This document shows positions 21,831 through 35,889 of a stretch of DNA of 64,000 nucleotides, in pieces. The translations under genes and the position numbers were made by a program. Within the stretch, counting starts at the first letter, position 1, and every line of letters starts with the position of its first letter. The stretch lies in contig CM049314.1 of the NCBI GenBank assembly GCA_026874595.1, positions 67,565,300-67,629,299 of the forward strand, in the 5' to 3' direction. This stretch comes from Sipunculus nudus (taxonomy: Eukaryota > Annelida > Sipuncula > Golfingiida > Sipunculidae). Under the pieces are notes generated by a model, which saw only the letters and a program-made list of their open reading frames with translations, searched no databases and was not told the DNA's origin.

Positions 21831-24800
21831 ACGAGGGAAACGTATGACGAGCTACGTCTTTGTCTGCCACGTTTGTAGCAAACAGGTAAACGCATCACGT
21901 TGTCCAGCATATGTAAAGTGAACTGCGTTTTAACGCGGGGGATTGACGATGGCAGACTGTAGCATCCATCAGTCTTCTTAACAATTGCTTGCGTTAGCGA
22001 CAGAGGGTGTCCTAACAGTCAGAGGAGTATCAATATATTTCTTCTCAAAGACCACTTCCTTTTCCGGCGTCCCCTGTATTACAAGATGTAAGCATAGAAC
22101 GGTCGTTCTTCCAACACAGGTACTAAGTCTTTTGTCATTCAGCCCAATCATACAGCGGGAGACATATGTAATCTCACATTTACTCTAGTTGGGAGAATAT
22201 CTGAAGGCATCATAGCTGCTTAAATTCTGCTTGAAATTTATTTGTGTGTGTGTTGTCTCCTATATCTCATTGAAGGCCTTTAATACTATTAAACCGTATG
22301 AGAGCAGAATTCACACGAGCCGCCGAGAGCACATGGCGTATGGAAATGATGTATGGTCAGCAATTCGTTGTGTAGACAGATGCCTTTTCTTTTCGCCTAA
22401 TGATAGTATACGCTCCCGAAGTAGGTTCCATTGCTGTCAAGAATTTTGATAAGGTGTTTCACCCGACCAGAAGTATGCAAAGTCCCTTAAGCCATCGTTT
22501 TATACTGCGTGTTGTCCTGAAGTGTATCGAACATGACAGATCACCGTATAAATCCGAGTTAAACAAGAATAACAAGATGGAGATCCCAAATCAAATAAAA
22601 TTCATTAAGTGCGATGAAAAAAATGACGTCAGCAACGTTGTTTGCTTACCGATTGGATCTATTCGTGGTATCGTTATATCCTCAAAATTAGACTAAGCAT
22701 CTGTGTGTTTTTTACCCGGGACAACATGACTCAGTGGGCACTTTAAATATTGGGCTGGTAAGCCTAACTTGAGTCGTGATACAAGCAATATCGAGGAATG
22801 CATAGCAGTGGTCTTCCATCATGTTGCATTGATGTGGTCTTAAACAGTTTATAATTTTAACATTAGGCTTCGAATAATGTAGAAATAAACACAAGCGAAT
22901 ACATGTGAACTCACAACCCAAACTGAAACGCTATGGTTACGAGTCATTTTCTGTATCACCAACAGGTTGGATGCGTCCAGTTACCTGGGCGAGCCATGCT
23001 TGTATTGATGCAGTCAGAAATTCCACAAGCATGCAGAGGTATTTACCAATATACTGAATAAAACGGAATTTTCTAGCTTATGTTAAGTGTTGTTGAAAAG
23101 TATACTGAAAAAGCTACCGATTGGCCTGGTGTATGTCAATTGGCAGCGTACTTGTAGGCCGCGAGGCTTGTCAGAAATAGCGAGAATATTTACATCCTAA
23201 TAGATTTAACGTGCCGTCCCCGCTTAAGGAAGTAAAGGCACTATATAAACGAGGACGCTGGTCGTAAACTCTTTACTATCAGAGGGCCAAAATGGTGCTA
23301 GTGTAATTTACAATGCATGTGTCCACTCGGATATAGTAGCCTTTAAGAAATCCCACGAAAGTGAAAAACAGCCGAAATAAGCTTTCTTTTCCAGGATCAT
23401 TACTTTGTCCGCTGCTCCCGAAGTAACCGACATATATAATGTAGGCGAACATGCAATGATATCAATGTAGACTCAGCCCTTGATAATAAAGAGACGCATC
23501 AGTAAGAGATATATAAAAAGACACATTTATTTATATCTGAGCAAAAAAGGAAATCACACCATAGATGGAAGGGTTGGTTTGAAAGTGAGCGTGGGATTTT
23601 ACCATTATGAGACATTTTCCCAGAATTATGGATAAAATTATATATACCTGGTTAATGATACAGACGTTTACTGGAAAATACTACTGGGACCCCGTGGCTT
23701 AAAGGGGCATTGGTAGGTTATTGGACAAACTTGAACGTTAGCGACATGAAAGAAGTTCCAACACAGATAATATTTCAATAGTTAGGGACGACCTGAACTT
23801 CGGATGATGGCAACGTCTTTGTTTCTCATGTTGCAGGCAGAACTCACGTTTTCAGCATTTTATTAACAACGACAGACTGCAGCATCCGCCAATGTGTTTA
23901 ACACTTGCTTTAGTTAGTGACAGAGCGCATCAGACAACTGAGAGGTCTAGATTATCAATGCATTTCTTCTCAGAGACCAGGTGATTCCACTACTTTTGCT
24001 TCCAGTGTTCCTGTTTTACCAGCCATAAGACTGGGAAAGTCATTCCCCCAACACCGATAGCTAATCTTCCTCTGTCAGTCAATTCTTTCAAAGTTGAATA
24101 TATCTTATCTCATCTGTACCCGAGAGGGATGATTTTTAAAGGCTTTGGGAGTGCTCATACCTTGCCTAACATGACCATTTCTCGTGTTCCTGTAACAAAT
24201 AATATAAAGGATCCATTGTCCAGGTCCCGACATGCCTGTCATTATCAGGAATTTTCATCCAAGATCGAAACATGAGCGAGTAGCGAGTAGAGATGAGGGG
24301 CGTTTCCTGAGCCGTCCTTGTCCATATTACGGCCAACAGTACATTGGCATATATATTCGGTTAATTAAATTTTTGTTCTTACGACGAAAGTCGCGTTTGT
24401 CAATAGTGCAATCATAATTATTTGTACAGATAATAGACTAGCTTTACATCAAGTGTTAGTAGAACGCATAACATCTGATAGCTGCTGTTTGGTCTTTAAT
24501 TAGGCGTGACCCCACGACTCGGTTAGCTTTCATATCGGAATGGTAAGCCCACTTGAGGCTTGACGAACGCCATACTTCGGAAGTGCACTGCAACGGTCAC
24601 TCATGCTACTGCATTGATATTCTTGTGGTTGAAACTTAAACCAACATGCATGAGTTTACCAATATATTCAGATTTATTCTGCACCTGGTAGGTTTTTCTT
24701 TGAAAGGATAATGAAAAGGTAAAGGTTAACGATTGGACTGGTTTACATCAAGTGACAGCGTATTTGCAAACCAAAAGGCGTTAAAAAAATCGAAAATATC

Positions 24801-27345
24801 TGTGTCGGCTCACAGAGAGTTCCTCTGTATTTCCTTTAATAAACGATATGTTAATTGCCATTTCCTTTACAAGTGAGTCTTAAAATTGGTTCATGATAAG
24901 AATGGTGTGTTTTTACACAATAATGTTGTCATGCTTGTTTGATCGATACCAAGCTGGGGAGGTATTTAGGGCGGTACCAAAGATTGCGCAAAACCCGACG
25001 TATCCACTTTCCTTTTCCCTTCTATACTTTGTGTTTTCTATATATCAGAGGAGAAATTCTAATGAAACAAGCTGAAATATTATCGCCGTATCCTTTCTTA
25101 TAGAGAGAAGTTGACTGAGAGCAATAAGAAATAAATTCCTATGCTAACTAACCTATCATGCATGTTTTTGAAAAGAATTGATGAATATTCCCTATGAAAT
25201 CCGACGAATCAACCACTTTCATTTCTATTTCCGGCGTTCCATGAAATACAGGCTAGATGCCCAGAGAGGTCATTGACCTAACCTCGGTAGTTAATCTTTC
25301 TCATGTCAGCCAATCCTTACAACGGGGGATATATCTTATTTTATTTCTACCCAATGGAGCAATTTATCAAGGCTTCAAAGCTGTTAGCATTCTGCTTAGA
25401 ATAACCTCTGGTGTTGTCCCCTCTCTCTAAAAGGTTGTCAGAAAAGCTTGTTATTATCAGAAAACATCAAGAAGATTAAAGCATATGTAGAATACCACCG
25501 AGGAGCGAGTCAAGTTCATTGATTTTTAGGAAAAGCCTGTTTCGTCTGCCTTCTATCCATATAGGGGATAATGTATTGGTCCAGATGTTATATCTGTATC
25601 TTTTTCATTTTCCTCAGCATTGTGCTGTTGTTGATGTTTATACAAGGACAGAACATATTTTACAGTTATTGATATTCATTTTTTAATAATATATTTTTTC
25701 AACCATATTTCTGTTGTAATCTATATCCATATATGCATGTATGAGGGGGGGGGATAAAACTTAATGATTTCATTGGCTACATTAACCAAAGGCATCTTTA
25801 TGCAACTTTATGTAGGTGATACATAATTTATAATATAATTTCCACTATAAAATATAACAGATTATAAGATACTTTTTATAATGCATTGCTAAAAAATACT
25901 GAGACTTTCTTCTTTTCTATATTGTGGAAAGCGTCATATAAAGCATATTCTGCTAAACTCTTACGCATCAATATATTATTGTAAACTTTCAATCTGTTTA
26001 GCAACATTTGAAAGATTCTTGGTATCGTTATATATGCAACAATGGGCTAAACATTTATTGTGTTTTTGTTCCTGTCAGATGTAGTAGCCGTTAAAATAAC
26101 AACATCCATTTGAAAATAAGTGAAAAACACCCACAACAAACGTTATTGCTGGGATCCTAATTTGGTCCGCTGTTGCCTAAACCAAAATTTCATTAAGAAA
26201 CATATAAACACCTCTTTTCATGAAAAACGCTTTTGCATCGAACAGGCCATCCTGTGTCCTGATCTGAGACAAAATGAATTAAAAATATATATTTTTCAGA
26301 TTTCATATAAATATAAATCAAAGAACATAAAGTTTAAAGATAAATATGCAATCTATTATCCAGGACAAGTCAATATCACAAACGGAAATGCATGAATAAA
26401 ATACGACAGTAAATTATGATTATAAATATATATTTTGTTTGGTATATTGTTTAAATTATTTACAGTTATAGCTATCTTGTTATTGATACCATTCTACATC
26501 TTCAATTCCAGTGGGTAGATTCAGGAAATACTATTGTTTGTTTGACTGATGATACATATCTCATAAGACAGCCATCATTTGATGTAGTAGAGCTTGCGAC
26601 GATATTAAAGTAAACTCCGTCTCTGATAAGAAACAGACGCATCAATAACCATACATCAGACTGGCAAAGTTATTGACTACATGAATAACATTTATATTAA
26701 ACCCGATCTAGAAGCAGGCAGGATTACATCATAAATGACATAGCGTAAAATCAATTGAATCATTAACAAAATATACTGCGTCAGACTCACGTGAGAGACA
26801 TCCTTCTGGCTGCAGTAAAAATATCGCACTCCAGCTCCACATGGCTAGAAATTGAACCATATTGATTACCATGCCGTTCAGTTAAATATTTTATTCCTCA
26901 TTTAACTATACTGATTTTCGTGTGTGTAACTTTTAATGTAACAAAGACGTCAATGTTACAAAATCGAGGTATAGACATATTCCAATTTTTTTTTTCCATT
27001 TGGACTGAAATATATATTGTTTTATCTTTAATCATGGAAATTCATAAAAGTTCTTAATTTAAGTTGCCTTCTTTTGCAATAGGTGGACCCTCAACGAAAA
27101 TTGATTTCTTTAAACCGGTGGCCCTAGAAGAGACCTGTATAATTGATTGCTTTATCATTATTGATCGTATTATATGATTGTCGTTTTATATTTCTTCAGC
27201 GAGATGAAAGAAATAAAACAGAGGAAACAACTCAAAGATTCGGGAAGAGCTAAATAATGTTGGATGATAAAGACGTCTTTGCTGCCTCACTGCTGGAACA
27301 CTTATGCAATCCACACGTTATTCAGTGTATTTAGGTTAGTCACGG

Positions 27346-27372
27346 TATAAAACCGGAGATTAACGATGGCAG
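27346..27372 (+). promoter_or_regulatory. TATA-like motif of U module
   Basis: TATAAAACCGGAGATTAACG, then ATGGCAGACTCTAACATCCA. The first 15 bases match the P-module version at 31880 and 17024 closely, although what follows differs, so the two half-units of the array share this start. Confidence 0.3.
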
Positions 27373-29002
27373 ACTCTAACATCCATCACTGGACATAACA
27401 CCAGCTTATGCTATCGCGGCATATCAGACATATCAGAAAAGGATCAATTAATTTCTGGAAGTAGCTCAGACGATCCCACTACTTCCGTTTCCGGTGTCTC
27501 CTATATTACACGCTCTAAGCCTAGGAAATTATCCTCCTTACATCGGCCGTTAACCGTCCTGTACCAGCTTAATCATACAAAGTGCGGCATATCTCATCTA
27601 TAAACGAAGGGTTATTTTCTGTAAGGTTTATAGGTGCTCATATTTTGCTTGACCGTTTCTCTTGTGTATTTATCTTGTATATGTATCAGCACATATACTG
27701 TGTTCATTTTATCAGAACTTGTCCACTCAACGAGAAACCTAATGCGAAATGTAATTATTATAACTCTGTTTGATACAAATACCAGAACTTATCAATTTTA
27801 ATGGGTGTAGATCTCATGGCGTCCCGTGTTGCTGCTTGTAAGGAAGTAGGCCGGGAATACACGATCCTCTTGGCTTTTCTATAAGACTGATCCGCCCACC
27901 AGATTCATAAAAAAGTCATACGGGGGAGTGCACTGTTACGGCCATTGATCTTTGTGGATCGATATCGTGGTAGACAGCCTATAATTTTAACATAAGGTCA
28001 CGAGTGATGAATGATCACTAAATAATACGTATGAACTCACAAACCAAACTGTAAAGAAAAATCCATGGTAACAAGTCATTCCCTGTGTTGCGGACAATTT
28101 GAGTATCGTCCAATAATGCGTGCTGAGTTGCTTCGGAATCTTTCTGGCAGGTGTTCTTAAAAGGTATATGAAAACCTAACCTAGGTTTGGTTTGGGCCAA
28201 GTGACAGAGCACCTGTAGGCCATGAGGTGTCGTATAAAATGACGAAAATAACATTATCATCGAGAGTTACAGTAGGTTCGTCGTTCGTCGAAAAAAAATG
28301 GACTGGCACTCTGATGCTGGTCGTAGACTCTCAACTTTCAGGTAGTCGGAATGGGTTTGCCAGTAGTTTTGATATAAATGGTGGGTTATGACACCGTACT
28401 GTGCACTTGCTTTCTGGGTACCAAATATGCGTGGTATTTCGACTGGGATCAAAACTTTGCAAATACCCACCCGAGCAACGAACTCTTATCTTTTGTACAA
28501 GTTTTGTTTTCATAAACAATTATCAGAGGGTAAATGCAAAAGAAGCATTATGATCTGGAAGATATTTATATGCGTATGGAACAAAATTGAACTAGACTAA
28601 CAAGAAAGAAATTCCAAATATTTAACATTTGAATGTTTATTGATAGGAGAAACGTGTAATCCTAAAATGTCTTTTGCTGACCGGTTTGTAAAGTTAAAAC
28701 GTGTTTCAATTGTTCGGAAAATGAATACAAGCTGAGACTGACGACAGCAGATTATAGCCACAACTACCAACCGTATCACTTGCTTGTCTTTGCGATGTAA
28801 CATATCAGATTATCTAATGAATATCAATAAATGTTCTCCATAAGACCAAACGATTCCACCACTTCTTTTTATTGTGACGGTCCCTGTTACGTAAGCTGTA
28901 ATCCTAAAAAGTCATTTTCCTAACATCAATAGTTCTTCTCAACTCAGCTAAACAAGACATATCTAATCTTATCTCTACCCAAGGGAGAAGATTTCTAAAG
29001 AC

Positions 29003-29269
29003 TTGAAAAACTTCTCAAATTCTGCATGGAATAATGTGCTGAGTTCTGTCCCGTATCTCATTATCAAGCTGTCCATTGCTTTTGGGCCGAAAAGCTTGTC
29101 ATTATCAGAAAATATCGGCAGGTTGAAAGATGGGAAATATACCAACGAGGAGGCAGTCTATAACGATGTTTTGAGGCGATCATGTTCCGTCTGCCTCCGA
29201 TCAAACAAGGTAATTATGTGTTTGCCCCCATTGCGCATATATATTGTTTTTTTTTTTTGTGTGTTTTAA
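29003..29269 (+). pseudogene. Open frame spanning a Q module, unidentified
   Basis: An 88-codon frame covering the Q module. The centre of the frame encodes a lysine- and serine-rich stretch that ends in a CSVCL-type motif at about 29184-29215, immediately before CAAACAAGGTAATTAT, which looks like a splice donor. The parallel position at 33900-34005 also gives a CSVCL-type motif and CAAACAGGTGATCT. About 130 bp downstream in both Q copies, a pyrimidine-rich stretch precedes AG and a CCATATCGG block, resembling an acceptor. The frame is broken in the 33.9 kb copy and in other Q copies. It may be a relic exon or coincidence. Product not recognised. Confidence 0.22.
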
Positions 29270-32200
29270 CAGCCGTTTTCGCTGTTAACACGAGGAAAAA
29301 CAACACTGGACTGGCGGGTATTGATTCTCCGTCCTTTGCTTATTATATTTTAGTTCCAGCCATATCGGGTTCATTAACCATATACGTATCTTCATGGACT
29401 GTTGAAACACAGCTAAATGAGTTCATTGGATATTTACACCACAAACAATACCTATCTTTATCTAGGCGATTTACCTATTTAATAAAATACCATTGAAAAT
29501 AATAACAAAGTCTCAGAACATTTGTTCTGAATTACAAAATACAAAAACTTAATATTTCTCACACGAAAGACAAGCATCACATATAACTTATTCTGTTCAT
29601 TTTTACCCACCGACATATTACAGTAATCTGTTAATGTGTCTTAGAAAATTCCGCCTATATTCGGTATCGTTATATATTCAATATTAGGCTACACATTTCT
29701 TGTACTACATAGCTATTACACTCGGAAGTGGTAGCTTCTCATATGTCTACATCCATGTGAAATGAAGTGAAAAACAAATCCTTCCTCTTCCGGGATCTTA
29801 ACCTTTTCCGTGTGCACTCACCCTCCAACATGGCTTCATAGAGACACACAATAGCTTCAGAAAGGAAGTTTAAAAAGGAAAGCCTATGAACAGAGTAAGG
29901 CCATCCTTTATTTGGTTTTAGGTCCAAATAAAGTCTACACCGTTTGTTGTCCTATTTCCTCCACATAGACCAACGAGCACTAGGATCAAAGATAAATTTG
30001 GTAAGTTATTATCCAGAGAGGTCGTTTTTTTTAAGTTTTAGAATTCACGAGTAATAAAGGCGGATATGCTCGAGTATCATGAACTATATTCATAAAAACA
30101 ATGTAAAATATTGTAAATAATATACCATTTGTTTAATATTTTATTTTCTATAATATACAAATTATTTTGTTTTGAACGGAAGGAGGAAAGATAAGATCAG
30201 GAAAGACGGTGCTTTATCTTACTGGAATCATGAACGAAACATACCGAGCTTCTCAGGTAAGCGGCTACATCAGAGGAGAGCGACAGGAAAAAATAGAGTG
30301 ACAATGAATTTCTTCGGAGATACCAGACAATTCCACCAGCTCCACTGCCGGCGTTCTTTATTATATGTTACAAGTCATAACCTTAGTAAGGTCACACCCC
30401 TAACACCAGTTAGTTAGTATTCCTCAGTCAGCAAGACCTAATAATGTGCAACACGTAATCATCTCATCTGTACTAAAGATGAGAGTTTTAGATAATCTCA
30501 AAGTTGCTCATCATCTGCCTTGTCTAAACATTTTTTGGTGGTGCTTTGTGACATGGTAATGATCGATATCCATGACCCCCGTTGTATATAAAAGAAAATA
30601 TCGCCAAGGTCAAAAACGGAGTAAAACACTATTAAGGAAAGTTATGATGCTTTGCAATGAGCCTGTTCAGTGTTTCTCTCATACATAGCGGTGATAATGT
30701 ATAGCTTTTCCCCCCGGTGGCACATATTGGATTTATTTTTACCAAATCAATTGTTGTTTTTTTATTCTTAGAGAAACGCCTGAGTACATGCCATATTATA
30801 CCTCTTCTGTTATGTTTTCACATAACGATTCCAAAGGTATTCGTGTCCATATTCATGTCCGAGTCCAGACAAGCAGAAACACAGGTTGATTGGTTCCTCC
30901 AAAAGTTTTACATGTTTTATGCATTCTTATGATCGTGTTTGTGAGTGAACACAATTCACATGTATCTGTATACCATGACAGGACCGCGTGACCGGTGGTT
31001 TGAATTTTGCATGCGCGACAATGCCGAACAAAGGGAAGTAAATCTAAAAGAAAATATCCCAATATAAGTTTGTAACCTTGGTAATTCTTGGTTTGTGAGC
31101 TTGGACGTGCGACCAATAGGTGACGTAGCAAAAATGTAAGTTCTCTATTTAGTATGCCTGGTATGCAAACAGGTCCTTCAATTATTTTGTGCAAGTGACA
31201 AAGCCATTGACAAGTATATATAAAAGTGTCTAAATACTTATAAATCAACGTTCATTCTTTCATTGAAGACCATGCATCGTTGCAGTATTAAAGATACTCT
31301 GCTGTTCTTAAACCATTTATGATCACAACCAACTTTTAATCTGTAGACGAAAGCGTCACCAATGTGTAGTATTGTTATATGTGGAACAATGGTCCACATT
31401 TGATTCATGTTTTCTACAATGCAATAGACCAGCCCATCTGAAAGAAAGTAAAACAAATCCATAACAGACCTTCCCTTGACTGACAAACTAGTTTTCAAGT
31501 ACAAAAGTTTACACACAGATATCATGAGTCAACCATACCTCAAGAAACAATTTTTTTTGGAACGGTGAAAGAACATCCTGTGTTTGTATATGGGTTTAAA
31601 ATAATTCAGCACTTTATGTTTTCCCAGTTGCTCCATATAAATAGGCAAACAATTAGTAAAAAGATTGTGAAGGTATTAAAATAATATTTAAAAATAATCT
31701 TTGATGTTTCATTATTTACAGTTCGCGGTGTTGTAAGTGACACCATTGTCAATATTCTATAGCATTGGGCTAACACAACAAAACATGTCGCTGTAACTGG
31801 GATAATAAATATCTGAAACAGACGCATTAATAAAAGCAACACAAAACGGAAACCTTTATCGACATTTGTGAAATAAAGATATAAGACCGGAGATGGAAGA
31901 AGGCAGAATCTTGAATGACGGAGCGTAAACCTACTTTAAACTTTAATAAAACATCCCGACGTATTCAGATTAGCACCCCCTTTACGGAAGAGACGTTCCG
32001 GTTGCAGTAATTAATCATACTCCAGTTTTACATGGCAGGTCATTCATGCCGAATAAAATAAGGAAACGTGTTCTTAATGTGCGATTTTATACAGATAGCC
32101 AAAGCAGATCATATCAGACATTTCCGAAGAGTATTAATGTAGTTTTCAAAGAGAACAGGGGTTTCTATTACTTCCATTTCGGGTGTTTCCAATAATACAA

Positions 32201-35200
32201 GCCATTAGCCTATAAAAATCATTCCCCAAACACCGGTAGTTTATCATCGACTGTCAGCCAAATTTTACAACTAGAAGATGTCATGTAATGTAATCAAGAG
32301 GGAGGTCTATCATTGACTTTATTGAGCTCAGATTTTGCTTGAATTTACGGTTTTCTCATAATAAAAGCGTCCATTGTTCCGGTCCCGACATGGTTGTCAT
32401 AGTCAGAACTACAGCCAGGTTCGAGAACTGAAAGAACCGAGGAGTGGGGAAAGGAGATGAGGTTTGCTAAGCTGTCAACGTCCATATTAAGGCAAATAAA
32501 GAAGTGACACCTATATTGTGTTTTTATTTTTGTTAAAGCAGGTAATTCATATTACAACATCCAGTGATTATGGTTCAGTGACTGCTATTGATACTAATAC
32601 TTATACTGGTCAATGACGGCATGTATAAGTGTAACAGAAAACCCATTATGTTTTACGTAACTGCTTGTTCGGTAGTTAGCCGTGATTACAGTATGTTTTA
32701 TTTTTACCAATAGGTCTTCCTGATTCGCGACAAAAGCCACACTGGGAAATGCACTCCAAGGGGTATCTATTGGATTGAATCGATATTGTGATACACAGCC
32801 AATAATCAGTAAGACATATAATCTCAAAATCAAATAGGCGAATCCATCTGAATGGCAAAGAGTTATATTATATGCCGCGTACAATCTGGTTATCGTCTTG
32901 GCGAATTATGTTTATATTCTTATTGTCAGAAATTCACCAAACACGCAGGGGATTTACCAATTTACTGATTTTTTCCTTACAGATGGTAGGTGTTGTTCAA
33001 AAGGATAATAAAAAGGTTAAACATCATTCTGGTTTACGTCAAGAAACAGCGTATCTGTAGCCCTTGGGCGTTGTAAACAATACGAAAATATTTGTATCCT
33101 CGTATCTCTGTATTATAACGATAACGATAGGCCACTTGTCTTGTACTTGATGATTGGGTCATATAAATAGTTTCTGAAAAGGATGGTGTGTTTTTATACC
33201 ATACTGTTCATTTGCTTATTTGATATCAACACTCCATTATTTTTTTACAAGGACCAAAGCAGGGCATGACCCGACTGATGCATTATTTGTTTCCCTTCTT
33301 TATTTTGTGAGAGGAAATTCTAATGATTTTACATAACGCCGTATCTTACACTATGGGCTGCGATTGACAGAACGCAAAGGCGGCGAGGCAAGGGAGGCGA
33401 TCGTAAAACAGTTTTAATTATTTTGGATGTGGAAAACCTGTGATTATAACGTCTTTACTGACCGTTTGGTACAAAGTCAAAACGTCATTAAACATGAGGA
33501 GCAAAGTGCAAAGCCCGAGATTAAAGGAAGAAAGCTGTATCACCCGTCACTGGGCTTAACGGTTGTTTGGATAAGCAACATATCATATCATACGGCTCAC
33601 AGGGCGTGTCAATTCATTTCTAATCAAAGACAAGATGATTCCATCAATTTCATGTCCGGATTTCCCTGTTATATTTAACAGGGCAAAAGTCTAGTATGGC
33701 CATTTTCCTAACAATGCAGTCAATCTTCGTCCGTCTGCCAAACCTTTCAATGTGAAAAATATCTCATATGTACCCCAAGAAAGGATTTCTTAAGTTTCTA
33801 AACTGTGCGAGTTCTGCTGGAAGCAATGTGATGTTGCCTCCTGTATCTCATAAGAAAGATGGCTATGGTCCCCGTGCGGAAAAAAAGCTTGTCATTATCA
33901 GAAAATATTGACAAGGTCGAAACGTGAAAAATACTAATGAAGATGGTCAAATTTGTGATGTTAAGAATATGTTCCGTCTGCCTTCCCTTCAAACAGGTGA
34001 TCTATGTTCGCACACATGGAAGATGTAGTGTATTTAATTTTTGCATAATTTTTTGTTGTGTACACGAGGAAAGACAACTCTTTGGAGAGTATAAATTCTC
34101 CGTCTTTTATTACATATTTAAGTTTCAACCATATCGGTATCATTTTCCATATTTATATTGGCTTAAACAGATGGATACACACGTTCAGGTGTTTTATTGA
34201 TTACTTAAATTCTGATCTGACTAAATGAATATAAGTGATATAGCTTACATGATAAAATACCACTGAAACTAAATATAACATAAACATATATAAGTATGAG
34301 GATTATGTTTTTCCGAATTGCAAAACAAAAATTAAAACGTCTTCTTTTTCACAATGGAAACTCATACAGCATATAACTGTAAACTTTTATTTTGTCGAGA
34401 AAAAAATTCTACTATGAATAAAATCGAGTATGGACTTATAAAAACATGCATGGTTAGAGTGTTGGGAGAAGAATATTATTGAGCTGCCGTGCTGTTAAGT
34501 ACTGAAAAGTGTAGAAAGGTTATAGAGCTACTGCTTAACTTCCTCTACTATTTTCGCAGTGCATGGTTTTAGTGCAATTTGTTTCTCTAAGATGATATTT
34601 CTAGAATTTTCGTAATTTCTCCGTTTCACCTGAGCCACAGTTGCTTATATACAGTGATTAGACTTTCGGAAGAATATTTTAATTCAAGTGCCACAGAAGA
34701 GACTTAACATTGCTGTTCTGAAAATAAATCTCGTTTTTTTTGGTCATAATATGACATTGCACAAGATTGCCTTACCCCTTCTTTGTTTTGTTCTCATATA
34801 CACCTAGTTTATTATATATGTTTACCAGGAAATGCTACTGGGACCTGCATCATAGAAGGTCATTGATCGGTTATTGTATTAAATGGCACTGAACGATAGT
34901 AACTTATAAGAAAATTTAAAACAGGGAACAATTAAGTGATTAGGATAAAATAATAAAGACACTCAACACATATATTAGCATATGTTGGAAATCTTTACCC
35001 ATTAATAAATTCTTGTTATATTTTAATCAGTGGAGGAAAATCCACCAATTTGTGGTATCGTTATATCTTTATTAATTGGCTACACAATTCTAGTATTTTG
35101 TACAATCTAGTTGTTTCCACTTGGATTTAGCAGCCTTAAAAATATCAACACCCATTTGAAAGAACCAAAACCGGTCCACTGTTTTACAGATTGCTCTCTC

Positions 35201-35889
35201 TTCCCACTTGACCGTCAAAATGGCTTCATTAAGAAATATATCAAACGGTTTTTCATGAAAATGTTTATGGACAGATATGGGGCATCTTGTGTTCATATTT
35301 GCAATCAAGTGAATTTGGGACTGCATGTTTTTCAATTACCTTCACACAATTCAACGAACACTAGAATTATATATATATTCGTGGAATGTTCATCCGGTTA
35401 ATATAGACGTAGCATATTGACGCATAGATGCAAAAGGAAATGAGCGAAAATCATGAAGTGCAATTACGAAAACAAGAAAAAGCAATGTAAAAAAAAAAAA
35501 AATTGTTTGGTAATTTGTTTTCATTAATCACATAAACGGTTTTGTTATTAAATGAATGTACCGTCTTCTATTCCTATGCACAAACACAGGAATTACAATT
35601 TTTAATGACAGATGATAAAAGGAGAGCTTGGAACGCTATCAAACATAATCAGTCCCTAAAAACAAAAAAAGACGCATCGATTAAAGAAAAAACACAACAA
35701 CAATCCAAAACATACATTGCCATGTGTAAATAAAAATAGATGAAACCGGGGAAGGAAGCAGTCAAGAAGTTATTGAAGCTGAAAAGAAACGCACAGTTAC
35801 TCATGCAGATAAGCGGCCACATCCCGATAGAGATGCAGTATTTCACTATACTCCTGTCCTATATGGCTGGATATTCAAGTCAATAGAAA

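Larger units (their letters stand above)
20763..25500 (+). repeat. Main higher-order array, second part
   Basis: After the LTR element the array modules resume: U at about 21955-22160 (GATTGACGATGGCAGACTGT, TTTCCGGCGTCCCCTGTATTAC), S at about 22700-23180 (GAGTCGTGAT, CACAACCCAAACTG), R at about 23330-23460 (GAAAGTGAAAAACAGCC), U at about 23870-24060, Q at about 24050-24340, S at about 24500-24830, T at about 24830-25080, U at about 25170-25290 and Q from 25300. Part of the segment is a foreign insertion (21355-21830). Confidence 0.65.
25500..35889 (+). repeat. Main higher-order array, best-ordered part
   Basis: Modules follow in a repeating order: R 26040-26400, P 26570-26880, U 27345-27570, Q 27570-27780, S 27800-28250, T 28290-28530, U 28795-28935, Q 28930-29480, R 29660-29960, P 30170-30310, U 30295-30420, Q 30400-30900, weak S 30930-31220, R 31370-31590, P 31800-32060, U 32100-32250, Q 32230-32510, S 32570-33100, T 33120-33330, U 33545-33725, Q 33710-34190, R 35050-35400, P 35700-35880. 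Q modules before S mostly carry a GTCCCGACATG-type word; Q modules before R carry AAGCTTGT(C/T)ATTATCAG. The basic period is about 3.6 kb (Q at 25.45, 29.09 kb). Boundaries are approximate. Confidence 0.7.

Noticed and set aside
30920-31030. Third copy of the 4595-4968 dispersed repeat
   Set aside because: Only a short resemblance (ACACA.TTCACATGTATCTGTATACCATGAC versus ACACAGTCCACGTGTGTCTGTTTACCATAAC); too little to call without alignment.
30853-31248. 131-codon minus-strand ORF
   Set aside because: Spans the Q end and a weak S module; no domain, and the frame is not kept in other S copies.
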